Shown: positions 34,401 to 48,300 of the stretch, in pieces
How the letters are laid out: every line of letters starts with the position of its first letter
Position numbering within the stretch: the first letter of the stretch is position 1
Assembly (NCBI GenBank): GCA_051453625.1
Contig: JBOZIK010000001.1
Coordinates: 266,639,504-266,703,503 of the forward strand
Direction: 5' to 3'
Length of the DNA: 64,000 bases
DNA from: Welwitschia mirabilis
Taxonomy: Eukaryota; Gnetophyta; Gnetopsida; Welwitschiales
Notes under the pieces: model-generated
Databases searched by the model: none
Told to the model about the DNA's origin: nothing
What the model saw: the letters and a program-made list of their open reading frames with translations, nothing else
Position numbers and translations under genes: made by a program

Positions 34401-37400
34401 AAAACATGATTTCTCAACTAAAATAACTTGGATTTCATTATCATTTAATTTCTTAAATATTTCCCAAAAAGAACATAGAACTAGAATTTGTGATCAAGAT
34501 TTGTAATTTACCAAGTACCAATAATACAAACATCTAATAATCTTATGATATTTGCAAGAAAATGAATAAAAACAACAAAATGTATAAAGATGCATACAAA
34601 AATAGGACCATTCAAGATGCAATAATTAAATAGGAACCATATCTATATAATGTTTAAAGACTTTAAGTCTCTTTTAAGATTCAACAACTTCAAGGTTTTC
34701 AAGCTCCAAGTTTGAAGTTGTCATGGTTTAATACCAAAGTTTCCTTGAAGATACAAAAATATGAGGGAAAGAAAGTCCTATTTATAGTAAGAGGATATCA
34801 GAGGTAAAGAGATATCATCATAAAAGAGAATGGTAAAGGTGATGAAAGTGGTGAAAGTGGTGTAGTGAAAGTAGTGGAGCTTTCATAAAGTCTCATCATT
34901 ACTTACCTCCCCACTGGGTGCTTAATATAACAACTAATAATGTTTTTTATCACAATAGTAACTTATTATTGTACATAATAATAATCATTGAATAGATACC
35001 TGCAAGAATTATCTTCTTTAATGTAAGTAAAAATACAACAAGTTAGTCATAATATATAGTCTTTTTACATTCTAAAAATAATCATTAATGATAACTTCAT
35101 AATTCAAATGCTATAGTTTCAAGAGCATGCCACTGCATTTATCATGATAGGAAAGAGAAATTTATTTTTAACTTAATCAAGATGATGTAACTAAAAGTAA
35201 TGTTTAGAGAATAACATCGAGATAAAATTTTATGACCTCTAAATATTTAGCCAATTACAATAATTCCTTTTGCTTGTAAGACATTAAATTTGACTATATT
35301 ATTTACTTTTATTTAATAATTCTTAGAGTAATTTTTACAACTTAATAATTGGAATGTGACATAAAAACTTTATCAAAACTATCATATTTATAAAGATTAC
35401 TTACTCAAGAAGTGAAAGAATTAGGATTGGATCTAATATAACTTCTAAGAAATTCCTCCTTCCTTTCATGTTTCTCCTTATTCCTCCTTCCCACATACCA
35501 TAAGAAGAAAGGAAAAGGCCACTCTAGGTGAAATCTCTCATGCCCCGTCTTTTACACCTTCTTCTAGTTCTTCTTCTATCACTCATAGATATTCCTTCAC
35601 TACTTGAAGAAATACCTTTTTAAAGGAAATCCCCAAATATCATAGAATTTAGATTGTAAAATTATGGGGAAAACTAAAAAAAATTGCAAACAAATAAAAA
35701 GATATATTCAAGAATCAAAAGAGATGGATGAAAAACTAGAAATTTTAGGTTCTTATGAAAGATTTTTGAGCTAATTTCTTCTATTTCTCTCACTCTTTCA
35801 CCTTTCTTTACCTATATTTTTTAGTTTTAATAGTTACATTATACTTACATATTACTTTATTGTAATCTCTTTTGAGTTTAATATAAAATCAATGTGAATT
35901 TCTATTTCTATAAAACTAGATTTATTTTTGAATTACTATGTAACTTCAAATAACTTAATTCATCTATCATGCTCTGAAATATAATAATTAACACCCAACT
36001 CTTAAAAAAGTTAATGTTATCACATCCCTAACTAGCATCTCCACCTTAACATGCAAAATATATTCCTATTTTATGTGGGCATTCTTAATCACATATACTT
36101 TGTTTTCAGGTCTTGTATCTTTATTAAAAAGTCATAGAACTTATTGATTTAGATTTATCCTTTATACCTTTATTTTAAAATCATCACATTTACTCCACAT
36201 TTTTCATCCTCTTCTAGTTATTTTCTAAGATTTTATAGCTATGTATCTTATATTTAGAAGTTTAAGAAATTGCAACTAAATTTTTATCTTTGGTTTTTAG
36301 TCCTTCATTTGCATTAGCTTATAATTTATCTTTTCTAGTTTAACCATGAATTACACATCTTATTTTTAGTAATTTTCTTTTCTATCTCATTTTAGATCAC
36401 ATTAGAACATGCATCATTCATTACTCATTGTATTCGTGTTCAATTTTTCATATTTTAAACTTTGAAAATAAATTTCAATTCTGGTTAGGGGAAGTGACAT
36501 TTGCACTTAAAGTATTTACTTCTTATGCTCTATGTTTTACTTAAAGTATAATTTTAGAGTATATTAGCAAAAATGTTTTTAACAACCCTTCATCTTTTTG
36601 TTCTTGATTGAGTTAAATCATAATTTTTATCATGTTATCTAATTTTTCAACACACTTTCTTACTATTGGACTAATAACAGATTGGTTAGGACATATGATA
36701 ATAATTAAAAATTAACATTTATATCAAGGAATTAAGGCCTTGTTAGTAAGTTTAACCAATCATCATAACATTTATATGCATTTCTTATAATTAAGACCAT
36801 GCAAATCCTATTCTACTACTAATATACCTTAACACTATCATTTTGCATGATGAACAAAAGCATTGTGATAGGATATGAAGGTGTGCTAATTATAATTGGT
36901 AATGGCATTTGTTCTAAGAATGGCAGTCCTAGTTACTTTAAGATAAATATTATCATTCTTATATTCCGAAGTTCTTTTAATGCAAACAATCCATTCCAAC
37001 AATTTTTGAAAAAGGAATATAAATGAGGAAATTTTGTAATAAGAACCCTCAATTTGATCCCATGACTAAATATTTATTTTATATACTTTAAGAATTATTT
37101 AGAATAATCCCATTAGGATTTTGAAATCCTAATTATAAATCCTAATCCTAGCCTATACATATCCCACCTCTCCTCATTCAAAAGATATCACTTCATAGCA
37201 AATCATTATTAAAGAGATTAAAGATTTAGTTATAAGTTCCTTCTAGGTCTTCCATAGGGATGGGCTAGCTATTAAGATAGCATTATGCTTTTTGATAAGC
37301 ATGAGTACATTTTTAAATTGTATGCTTTAGTTTTCAAATAATAAAGTATTATATGTTCTTGATAAACTACATTGATATCAAGTTGTGAATGTCATACTTT

Positions 37401-40035
37401 TTATACTTAGGATTGGCTAAGGCATGCTTTTACTTTAAGATCTATTTTGGTGAATTTTTACTTTCTTTCTAGCTTGCATAACCTTAATGTTTATTTGAGG
37501 AATCTTGGAAGATCCCCATCTTTCATGCTTACTTTATGCTTGCTATAAATTCTATGTGGCTTAATTATATTTTTCTTATGTCTATGATGAATGAGATTAT
37601 GCCATTTTTGCTTGAGTTTAACTACATAAACACTTATAGTCATAGTGGATTATATAATTTTAAATGAGTTAAGAAGTAAAGATACATGTTTTTAATTTAA
37701 GTACTTATGATTTTTCTTGAAATTATTATGTTAGTTTTAATTCTATGTCCCATTCCTAGATCGCTAATATCATTTTTGCTCTTTACTACTCTTTACTATT
37801 ATGCTTGCTTTCCTGATAGATTTTATCATCTATCTTTTTGAAAGAAGGACATTGGGACTATACTATAAATGAAAGTCCTATTATTTTTGGTAATCATTTG
37901 ATTTGATCATGCAAGATTTATATTCCTAGGGTGATCTTGTAATTTATCATCTATTAACAATAGATAAAAGCATACCTAAATTTCACAATAAATTATGTAG
38001 TACAAAAGAGAATTCTCAAGTAAATTATTAAATAGGTTTAGATTATTAATACTAATGGTCTTATTCATCATCATGTGGTGGCAAATTTTTTATGATGTAA
38101 AAACCAAAGTTGGACATTCCTCTCTAAAATTAGAGTAATTTTTCTCTTGTTAATGTAATGTTCTACTTAGGTAGGAGGTTGGATATTTTTGGTGTAATTA
38201 ATCTCTTTAAAAATGATCATAGTAATTATAGATATAGTATGCACTAGGTAAAAATAAAATGATGGATTTGTCTTAGGCAAATTAAAGATAAGGGTAAACA
38301 ATAGATTTTTTTAACAAATTTATTTAATTATCTCTAATGGTTTTCATTTTAATTAAATTTTGCGTTTAATGAATGCATGAAAAATTTATATTTATTAGTT
38401 AAATATAAAATAAAGTAAAGTATGTCTTGCAATATACCTTGTAATATTCTTAACTCTTTTAGTTTTCATAGTGGAGGCATATTACTCTTATCCTTGATCT
38501 TATTTAGATCCATTTATACTCCTCTCTTTGAAATGTAAAATTACTTAGTTACTTAAAGATATGTCAGATACACATTTCATTAGATTAAGACATAGGTTAT
38601 AACCTCTTGCCTATGTAAGTAATTATCTTAAATCATGTGGATGATTAAAAGCCACTTGTGATTTTACAATGATATCATTTATGTAGTTTCCATATTCCTA
38701 TGCATCATTTTGTAAAAGATGTACATTATTACATGCTAATATGTCTTACTTATATTTTGTAACATAAAAGGAATCATACATAATAGAAAAGTCCCTAGGA
38801 TGTTATGAAAGTAGCATTGTATTAGTCTTTAGGATTAATAAACAGTTAATTTTAATCTAAATAATCATCCATGAATAATAAAAAACAACAACCAATGGTA
38901 TTATCAACTAGGATATCAATGTTTAGTAAAGGGTAATTGTCTTTGAGAATTACCTTGTCTAGATTTTAATAATTAATAAAAAATTAGATCTAATCACTCT
39001 TCTTTTGTACAATTGCCATTTTTTAGAGTGATCAAAATAACCAATTTAATAGATAAAAGTAGAAGTCCAAAGACACTCTAGATCTTATTTAATTATTAAA
39101 GTATTATGAGGATTAAGTTTTCAAATATTTTATTTTACTATAATTAAGTTTAGTTTTAAGATGATACTATGCATCATGACTAATTTATTAATTTCTAACA
39201 TGTCTTTATAGTATCAAGTGAAATTTTCTTTATTAAGTGAAAAAATGCTTTCACGTTCAAATTTTATCCCTTATGGTAAATGTTAATTGATTTTAAGTTA
39301 CCTTTCTCAATGAGTCGAAATAATTTGATAATCATACATTGTAACATCCTACTATTTTGCTAAAAGGAATTTCATTTTATCAAATTTCATCATTTCATAA
39401 GCTTGATTATTTTAACAAATTTTTCTTTATTTATTTATTTTTTTAATGGAGGTATTGTTTTAAAATTTACTATGTTAAAATCACTAATATTAATATTAAC
39501 ATTCCTCTTTACTAGCTCACTAGCAAAAATTACATGCAAGGGATGACTCAACAACTTGTTCAAGAACATAAACTACAAGATTAAGAATTAAAATAAGAAT
39601 TAAGGATTAGGCTAAAATTAAGATAAATAAGAGTTAAGAGAAAAGTAAATAGTGACTTAATATCACATGTGGCCATAATAAGAGAAGTAAGCAAGCATCA
39701 ATACACAAACTTGAAATAATGTTATTTCCAAAGCATGTACTAGGAAAATTAAACAATTTTACAAGAAGGATAACATGTCATGTAGGTAAGATAATTTAAT
39801 GAAGACAAACAAGAGTGATAAATAAGTTTCAAAATGGATTGATAACTTATACTTTTAATTTATTAAATGTGATTTCATCATTTTGAGTGTATGAAAATGT
39901 TAAGTAATACTAGAGCATGTTAATATTTTTTTAAGCCATGTGCATGGGATTTGATCTCATGTAAAAGATATTTAACTATTTAAAACCTGATCCTTTTTAT
40001 TCTTATCAATTTGATAAATTAAAAAATTATTTTTT

Positions 40036-40064
40036 GTTATGTGTGTGTGTACGTGTGTATATAT
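40036..40064. repeat. Short (GT)n/(TA)n microsatellite
   Basis: 'tatgtgtgtgtgtacgtgtg' followed by 'tatatat': about nine imperfect GT units then TA. Confidence 0.7.
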
Positions 40065-42761
40065 CCATATACAAATTTTTTTATTTTTTCTTTTTTTCCT
40101 TTTTTTTGTATGTTTAGAAAGAGAAGAATCATCCAAGGTAAATGAAATCCATTTTAAATATAAAATAAAATTGTATAGCACCTTCTAATGCTTTATTTTG
40201 TGTGAATCAACTAGATCATGTTTAAAATGTAAGAGAGAAAAAATGTATTGCTTAGATTTAAAAATGAAAAAGGATGTAGAAGAGGACTAGGAGGATGCTT
40301 GTACATTTACAATGGTATGGTTACTTTATAAGGTAAGTGATAACTTTGATCTAATGAATTTTAATTTACTAATTAAAATTATATTGTATTATTAATTACA
40401 TGAAAAGTTTAAAATCTATTGTATTATTACTTACATAAAATTCTATGTACTTTATCTTTTGAGTCATCCGAATTAGTAAAACTACTATACATCATGGTTT
40501 ATTCTCTTTATCATTAAAACATTATATCATTACACTCTTATTTAAATTTAAAAAATGTTATAAATTAATCTTATTGAGGCATAATAAATTAATAATTTTT
40601 AGCTCTATTTCACAATTAATAAATGTCTAATTTAACCTAGTAAAACTAATGTTTATAGAAATGTATGATGGTTCAGCTACAATTATCTTTTTAGAAATTG
40701 TTGAAACCTCTTTACATAAGAAATGCATTACCTCATTTTTGATTAGGCATTCACTTAAATAAGGATAGGTTTTTAATTGGTTAGTGCAAATTTCAAGTAT
40801 AATCATTATTCACATAATAATTTAAAGGGTTGCTAATAAGGTTTAAACTTTTTAATCAATGAAGGAAGATAGTCAAATTCTTGTTCTAGTTTTAAATCAT
40901 GTAATTATGAGTATATACAAGAGTAGAATGTTAGTTGATATCATAAGTATACTCTTCTAATAAAAAGCTTGAGGTTTTACATATTTTCATGACTAATTTA
41001 ATCTAAGATCTCATGATATTGATCTTAGATGACCAAACTAGTGTAAGGATTATTGTCATTTTATATTGTTATGTTTTTTAGTAATTATGAGGCAAATGGC
41101 TCAAATAAGAAAGGATTCTTTTAAATCTTAAGTTTTTCATTTATAAGAGTTAAATTGTATTTAACTTTATATTTCTCTTATTTTCATGTTATCTTAAATA
41201 ACATGTATTAAGTTAAAACAATTCTAAGCGTAATTCGCTCTAATTCTATGATATTCACACAATTTTAATTCATCATATCTCTTTGGTACATGGGCATTAG
41301 AGTCTTTTGGTTTGATTGGAAAAAGCTAGTTTACCCACTTTTTCCCCTTTTTTCAATAAGGTAGAAAAGATTTATTTTATGGAAATTCTTAATTTAGTGA
41401 AATCTATTCTTAGTATTCTCGATGAGATTTGATTACATATTGTGTTGTACCTAGTTCAACATGAGACCCCACTATATTTCATCTTATGCAGATAAGGCTA
41501 TCAACTTTGAGATCTATTTTAATCATAAGATGAATTTGGATATGTCTATTGTTTAATCTATAGAGATAATAAACTTTGTATTCACTACACTCATGGATGG
41601 TAAGTTTGAATATCTAATGACTAAAGTAAATATTAATATAGTAATAAAAGCTTATACTAGTAGGAGTGGTGTTACAATATTAGCCATCAACTAGGAAGGG
41701 CAAGATAGTTGAGAAGATTCACCAACAAAAGAGACATTTTTCAAGTTATTACCCTCATTTTTAGTGTTTTTCTTACTTTATGATTCACATTAGAACTCAC
41801 TACCATAATTAATAACATCATTTTTCTTTTCTACTACTTTAATTATTTTCATTAAGATTATTTCCTATTCAAATTCTTAAATCATTGCATTATTATATGC
41901 TCAAATACATGTGAAACACATGATTTAGCTAAAAAAATCATGTTATAATCTATAATGGGGTTTCTAATTATAGTATGGTAATGCTTCATTACTTTCTATA
42001 TTTTTAGACTATTTCATTAAATGTTTAACACATGGTGATTAGAGCATTAAGGGTTATATAAGATGTTAATAGAGTATTGTTGAATAAGCATCTTAAGTAA
42101 TTGTTTCAAATTCATGATAAATTGGATAGGTATTCTATGATACTACTTAAGATCTTGTCTCTTTAAGTATTAATAAAATAGATGATAGGTAGTGTTTTGA
42201 TCTAAGTTATACACATGAGATGTATATTTAAAGGTTTTAACATGTGTGACTCATTCTTCAACATAGGTGAAATTTTCAAATTCAAACATTTCACTAGGTT
42301 CAATCATTTTATGAGGGAGAGAAAGATTAATTATTGTGTCATCAAAATTAAGATTAGGATAAATTTTCGTACTCTAGAGATTTTATTTTATTTTATATTA
42401 TTTATCACCTTTCAAATGCTTATTAGATCAGATTTAGTATGATTTTTATGGTTGTTATCACCTTTATTATGATTCTTAATGTACTAGTGATTCATTGTGG
42501 TTTTTCATTAATAGTTGAATATTCAAAAAGAATATCATCATAATGTTCTTATGTGGATTTTGGATCTTTGATTTTTCTTCATAACTCTAGTTAGGATCAT
42601 TGATGAAGGTTTGGTTTTCATCTTTCTTACCTTTGGTTTTCTTACATTAATAGATATCAAAATCCCTCTTAAGTTTTGTCCCAAATCTTAATATCTCTAG
42701 GTTCTCTAATTCTATTATATCTTTAGTTATGAGGTTTTATTAAAATATAGGATTTTTTTTC

Positions 42762-42794
42762 GGTGGGATGTGGTGGGGGTTGGAGGGAGGGGGG
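42762..42794 (+). other. G-rich tract able to form a G-quadruplex
   Basis: Within about 33 bases there are four or more runs of at least three G (GGG, GGGGG, GGG, GGGGGG) with loops of at most seven bases, in a neighbourhood that is otherwise very AT-rich. It could also be a polypurine tract remnant, but no LTR start follows that I can confirm. Confidence 0.55.
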
Positions 42795-44417
42795 TTGTTT
42801 GTAAAACCACACATAAAAATTCCATTTGTTTTCCTACTATGTTAGAGGTTTTTCTAGGGAATCATTTCTCTTATTACTTTCATTCTCTTATTGTTCTTTT
42901 GGTTTTTCTATTTTATCAGTTTCCTTACCTCTAATTATTTTGTCTACTAATCCTAGTATCTTTCTATATAAGGAAAATATGAATTGAATAGAATGATTTA
43001 ATTACAATTCCTAATAGTATTGGTAATCTAGACAAGCATGAAGTTCTTTAGTGACTAAGGTTAATGGATCTTACTTAATAAATAGCTTGCACTATTCTTC
43101 AAAGATGTAAGCATTTTTATCATGGTTAAAAACTAGTTATGGTTGCCTTAGTTGATAGTCAATATAATGAACAAACATCAACAAGGTAATTAATATTAAG
43201 GGATCAAGATCAAAAGGAATGATTAAGATGATAAAGTGATCAAAATAGGAGAAGCCCTTCTTTTACACTACATCTGTCATTAATAATTTTATGCATGCTC
43301 TACTAATTATTTATTTGATTTCTATTTTACTTATATTATAAACAATTTTCATTAGTAATATTATTTTGTTTTACCCAAAATACAATAGTGATTTAAAAGT
43401 TGAAGTTCCCAAAGAATTTAAGGTAAACTAGAGGATGTGTGTTGAAGCTCAATAATTCCCAAGAATAAAATGATACTTTTATATCATGAAATATATTATA
43501 AGGTATTAATAATAACAAAACATAATCAATTTAAAAGATTCATCTCTTTTAATTCCATTATAATCTAAAATCCAAAAAAAAAAAAGCCAATACTATTATT
43601 TCACTTGGCATTTTAAACATTTACAAAAAAAGGAATTTATAAGAAAGCTACTCAAGAGTCATGTAGTAGAGCAACCATTATATAGAGATATAAAGAAGGG
43701 TTTATTAGATTCAAACATCAAAAGCAATTAAAAGAAAAGATAAGAAATGCAAAATCAAAAGCAATTAAAGGCAAAGATGAGAAATGCAAAGTAATTCCCG
43801 GCCCCTTATCAAACTAGGATAAACAAGTAGGAAATTCCTTTTTGTTAACATTTCATTTCAATTTATACATAAGCTTTCTTGATAAACAAGTAATCAACTC
43901 CTAAATAAAACCATGGATTCAATGAACCTAGACATCTCTCTATATTTTATAAAGAACCTCTTAGACTTCATTTAATCTCTTTATAGATAATAGTTACAAT
44001 AAGGATAAGTTAAAATAAAATGGGTTTCATATCCTTTATAACATCTTCTTTGAGACCTAATATTTTGATATCATCTATTAATTCCTAAGAAAATTTGAAA
44101 TGGATGTTATTGTGTCAGATACCCTCTCTCAAAAATGAGCTCATCCTTAAGTGAAAAGAAGTCATACTACACTAATAATACAATTATATGCATGAAGGCA
44201 GGCTCTTCCTATAGACACTGGATCCTTCACCTCACATTTGATCCCTCTTCACTAGTCTATTTTGATGGTTTCTATACCAACAGATACAAGGCAAAATTCA
44301 TGCTTTCATGGCCTCCTTTTTCCATATGTCCGAGCCCCAAAAGTTCCCTTTCCTTAAATCATGCTTTTCTTCTTTAATGAGTAAATCTTCCTTGCTCAGC
44401 TTCCTTTCATAGGATCT

Positions 44418-46158
44418 TGTAACATCTTATTTTTCCATAACTAAAAGCTTTAAAGTTTTTTATAAATACTTTTATTAAGTATGTAAGTCAACAAACCTTA
44501 CATGAATCTATATGCATACAAAAATACATTCTTAAGTAACTTTTGAAGGTAAAGAAGGTAAATAACTAATATAATTTTTAAACACAAAAGAAAATAAATA
44601 CTTCTTTATTTGCAAGATCATATTAACATCATATATCAAGAGTCAACCACAAGATATAATAGATTATAAGTTACAAGGATGAACAAATCACTCCATTTTA
44701 ACAATTTCTCATGTACAAGATAAAATAATCAACATCTTTAAATGCCCTCATAAGGAAGGAAAAACAGCTTTTTCTATGCTCTACTTAACCATCTATAAAC
44801 ACAAACAGCATGATGTAAGAACTATAACCTTTACAGTTCCCATTATGGTCCATGGCAAGGTCTAGAATGATAAGGGTTCTCAAGTGAAAAACAGATAACA
44901 AGAATAAATTATAAAAAACTGAGGCTCCATTTAAATTTATCTTACTTTAATATTACTCCATAATAGAATTTAATAACCCAATTGCACATAATCCAAGAGG
45001 GACAAATGGTAAATTAGTCACATTCTCCCTATTCATCTTAGAAGTTAGATCCCACGGCCTCAGGACTTCCATTAAAGAGCATCTCTCCCTAAATTTTAAA
45101 CAACTAGTTACCCTAGCTGGTTTTAGATTTCTTATTTAAAAATCATTATTCAAGGTCAATAACCAAAACAAGATAATCAACAACTCGTCATAAGACTTGG
45201 ACAAGATGGGAAGGATTACGGTACAAGTATGTAAGACAACACTAACATGAGGCATATGTAATCTAAATAGATCATGCAAAATTCATCAATATCCAAGAAC
45301 AATCTTTTAACAATTACATGAATATTGAAATCATTTAAAAATAGAGACTATTTGAGATGTAAAAGATAAGGATTATGCAATAAAATAAAAGAAAAAAACC
45401 AAGAACCATATAAGAATGAAATGAAAATCATAAAATCCATACAAGAAATAAGATAACAGATCATAAACCATACAACAAAAGAATAAAAGAAAACATAAAC
45501 TATACAAGAAAGGAGCCAAAAAAACCATAAATCATACCTAAATTAAAATGAAGATTCAAGAACTTCCAAATATTCCAAGGCTCAAAGGTTCGAAGTCTTA
45601 TCCAACCTCCAAGGTTTAATTGCAAAGACTTCTCCAAAAATGAAAGTGAGTGGAAATGGGAAGGAGGGTCTTATTTATAATTAGGTTTGGTGGAATACAA
45701 AGGGTCAAAAGAATATGAAGACAAAAAATCATAAAGTAGGGTGAGCAAGGTGGTAAAAGTCGATAGAGATTTGGTAACCACCATTATTCCATTTCTTGCC
45801 AGGCCACTAGGTGCATTAATATCATAATAATAAATAGCAATGTCCATCATGAAATAACAAGTAATTTCCAAAACCCATATTTCAACTATTTTTTAGATAT
45901 AAGTGAAATAGTTCAAAAATTTTAACCACAAGAATCATAATTAAATCATAATAATTTTCAACAAGGACAACATTATGACAACTATAAAATGTGAGGTATT
46001 ATTGCATAAAATTTTCATAGTAAAAATTATAGCACTAGAAATATTAAAATAAATACATGTAATAATTTGACTAGCTTGAGTATCTATAATAACATAATTT
46101 ATTTTGATTAAACTTTTAGGCTAAGTCTTTGAATATTGAAAGTCTGGATGTGATATTA
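44418..46158 (-). repeat. 3' LTR (left) of second Tekay/Del-like element
   Basis: Starts TGTAACATC, ends GATATTA on the + strand. Aligns with 53,139-54,876 end to end ('tacatgaatctatatg', 'aaatgggaaggaggg', 'aataaatagcaatg' blocks). Minus-strand TATA box at 45,672-45,679 (TATTTATA), decayed in the other copy near 54,391. Confidence 0.8.
45672..45679 (-). promoter_or_regulatory. TATA box in left LTR of second element
   Basis: TATTTATA on the + strand, TATAAATA on the minus, at the corresponding place to the TATA boxes of the 23-35 kb element, whose nearby LTR text ('tgggtgcttaatata' versus 'taggtgcattaatat') is also similar. Confidence 0.5.
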
Positions 46159-46200
46159 CTGCACCCCTTAATCAATTTTGTCCTTGAAACTTGAACAAGA
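46159..46200 (-). other. Chromovirus 3' end and polypurine tract of second element
   Basis: On the minus strand: GTTCAAGTTTCAAGGACAAA, then ATTGATTAAGGGGTGCAG, then the LTR. This matches the typical F-E-D-E codons followed by a G-rich purine tract in Tekay/Del elements. Confidence 0.6.
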
Positions 46201-48300
46201 AAGCTTAGTTATTCTTTACAATACATCTATTTCATATTTTTAAATAGCTTCTGCTTTTATGTTTTCTAATTGTTGTAATTGATAAAGTTGAATTTATCTT
46301 CTTTTAATGTCATATAACTTGTTGAATAAGTTGGAATGTTGTCTTTAGGCTACTAATTGATTATCATGATAACATCAATCATCTCTTATGTTTAGAATGA
46401 TCAAGCCTTAAGAAATTCTCTTCCTTTAAGTATAGCTTTATTTATCTTTTCTACCTTTGATATATATTTCTTTAATAATAAAACATGAAATGCATTATGA
46501 AATGAAAGTAAATCCAATTCATACATCTTCAAATAAAGAATAAAGAAAATCTTCCTTTCTTAAAATATCAAATAATTTCACCCATCCTAGAAAAAACTTA
46601 CAATCTTAGAAATTTATTTATTATTACAACTCCTTCATCATTCCTAAAGAGTATTCTTAAGAATACAATAAAAGACCTTATTAATTTATTTTCTAATTTG
46701 CATATAAAATGTTATTAATGATAGCCTTACATCAAGCACAACTGAGTTTTTTTAATGTAAGTATTATGACATTGGGTCATATAAATCAAACATACAAAGG
46801 TCCTAAATGACCTATTAGATTTTGGCATTGTTATCATTCCATGATAAATATCATAATACAACTTAAATATGGCTTCATGGTCTTTTGTTTCATATTTAAG
46901 TAATCTCTAATGCATGTTTTGATGAGGTAATCATTATGATTTTTAAATTGGTTAAATCTAGATGGGTATTCTAACATTCAATTATTCATAATTTAGTTTA
47001 CATAAGGATCACACTTTTCTAATAAAATATCAATTAAGTTTAATATTTTTATCCATATTATATCCATTAGAGTAAGCCCAAAACATGTAAAATAATTCAT
47101 ATATGAGGATAGCAACATTAGCATATAATTTTTTCCAAAATTATCTGATAAGCTAACGTCATTTCTATTCTCTAGGACCACTAAATATATCATCCAATTA
47201 ATTTATCTTTTACATATTAGCTCTTAAGTATTTCAACCTAGTGTTGTCATGTAAAGTTATTAGTATCATACTTCATAGTGGCATATTTTAAAGAAGTTTT
47301 TAGGAATGAATTTTCCTAGAGTATACAATGATTATTTCTAAAAGTATTCATTCATGACTAGTTACACAAGAAATCTTTTTTATTTTTAATTTATTTCTAC
47401 ACATTTTAGGAGCTTTTAAATTTGAAAATTTAGTTCTCAATCCTAAGAGGTAGATAAGGAGAACCAAAAAATCTACATACAAAGTAGTATATAGAGAAAT
47501 TAAGATTTTTCAAATCTTAGGATCTATTAGGTTGTCATGTTAAAATATGACATCTTTACTTACTTATTTACTAATAAAACTATTGCAAACAATGTTTCCT
47601 ATACCACCTTTTGTTATGAGCAATGTTACCTTCACTAAAGAAGCATATCGTTAGTGTAAAAGTTTCTAAGACTTTAGTGTAAAATGTTCATTTGTCAACA
47701 TCTTATCTTAAATTTAGTGTAAACTTTGGATTGTTTAACTCTCTACATAGTTCCCACTTCTTAACACCTAGTCTTCTATTTCAATTTAGTTTTCTTCTTA
47801 CCTCACATAAACCTTGCTTACAGGGTCAAATGACAGCATTATTATTATTCCAATCAAGTTCACACAAGTCACTTAATACCAATGTATGAAAACAAAGTTT
47901 CTCCATAACTGCTTTTGAAGAATACACATATAATGATAACAAAGGTAGTTTTTTATTATTAGTACATGAAAATAAGCATGAAAAGGATCTTGAAAAGGAG
48001 CACAAAAATTATTGCGCTACCTAGCACAACTATGAGAGACAGGTTCTTCCTTGAAATGAGGTTCTTCTTCCTAGTACAATCGATATGTTCTTGTACTGAT
48101 CCAAATTATTCTTATATAGTACTAAAATCCTCTTTTTCACATATTTACTTACTTTGTTATAAAGCTCCATACCACTAATTAGCTTCATTTGGAACATTAT
48201 CAAGAAGCTAACCAGAAGACCTCTAAGTTTAGAAGCAATCTCTGTGAATATCCTTCCCATTAGTGTCTTTGAGAATTTGTGGCCTCAAGTTATTATTTCC
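46201..48300. other. Internal region of second element, pol not recognisable
   Basis: Expected place of integrase and chromodomain on the minus strand, but I could not read their motifs. A 66-codon minus frame (46,993-47,193) shows no family signature. Confidence 0.4.

Larger units (their letters stand above)
30492..35361 (-). repeat. 5' LTR (right) of the Tekay/Del-type element
   Basis: Aligns with the left LTR over its whole length. Terminal TGTAA-type starts of the 60-bp repeats are at 30,492, 30,552, 30,612 and 30,671. It contains an N-gap with duplicated flanks; removing gap and duplicate leaves about 4.4 kb, close to the left LTR. A minus-strand TATA box lies at 34,779-34,786. Confidence 0.82.
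23113..35366 (-). mobile_element. Tekay/Del-type Ty3/Gypsy element, minus strand, with TAAAA target duplication
   Basis: Two long direct repeats (23,118-27,444 and 30,492-35,361) begin TGTAA and end GACA. They are flanked outside by TAAAA (23,113-23,117 and 35,362-35,366), a perfect 5-bp target duplication. Minus orientation follows from the gag remnant at 29.6-30.2 kb, from minus-strand TATA boxes in both LTRs, and from the typical chromovirus end 'TTTCAAGGATAAAA...' (the FEDE codons and polypurine tract) beside the left repeat. The internal region is only about 3.0 kb, against 5 kb or more for full elements, and RT/integrase are not recognisable. LTRs differ at roughly 15% of positions in a 125-bp sample, so the insertion is old. 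Confidence 0.8.
35367..44412. other. Nine-kilobase AT-rich stretch without recognisable gene
   Basis: I read no protein family here on either strand. Possible retroelement remains are an LTR-promoter-like zone at about 37,070-37,170 ('cctatacatatcccacctctcc') and a TGTAACATCC word at 39,342 that could start a decayed Gypsy LTR; neither has a partner copy that I can see. Open frames near 39,972-40,181 (minus), 42,215-42,442 and 44,135-44,377 are short and lack motifs. A 38-bp near-duplicate lies at about 43,722-43,792. Confidence 0.45.

Noticed and set aside
39342-39420. TGTAACATCC start of a possible further Tekay LTR
   Set aside because: No partner repeat, primer site or target duplication found.
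43640-43700. Similarity of this stretch to 54,900-54,960, just outside the second Gypsy element
   Set aside because: The match is about 50 bp and imperfect and does not extend; could not be turned into a repeat pair.
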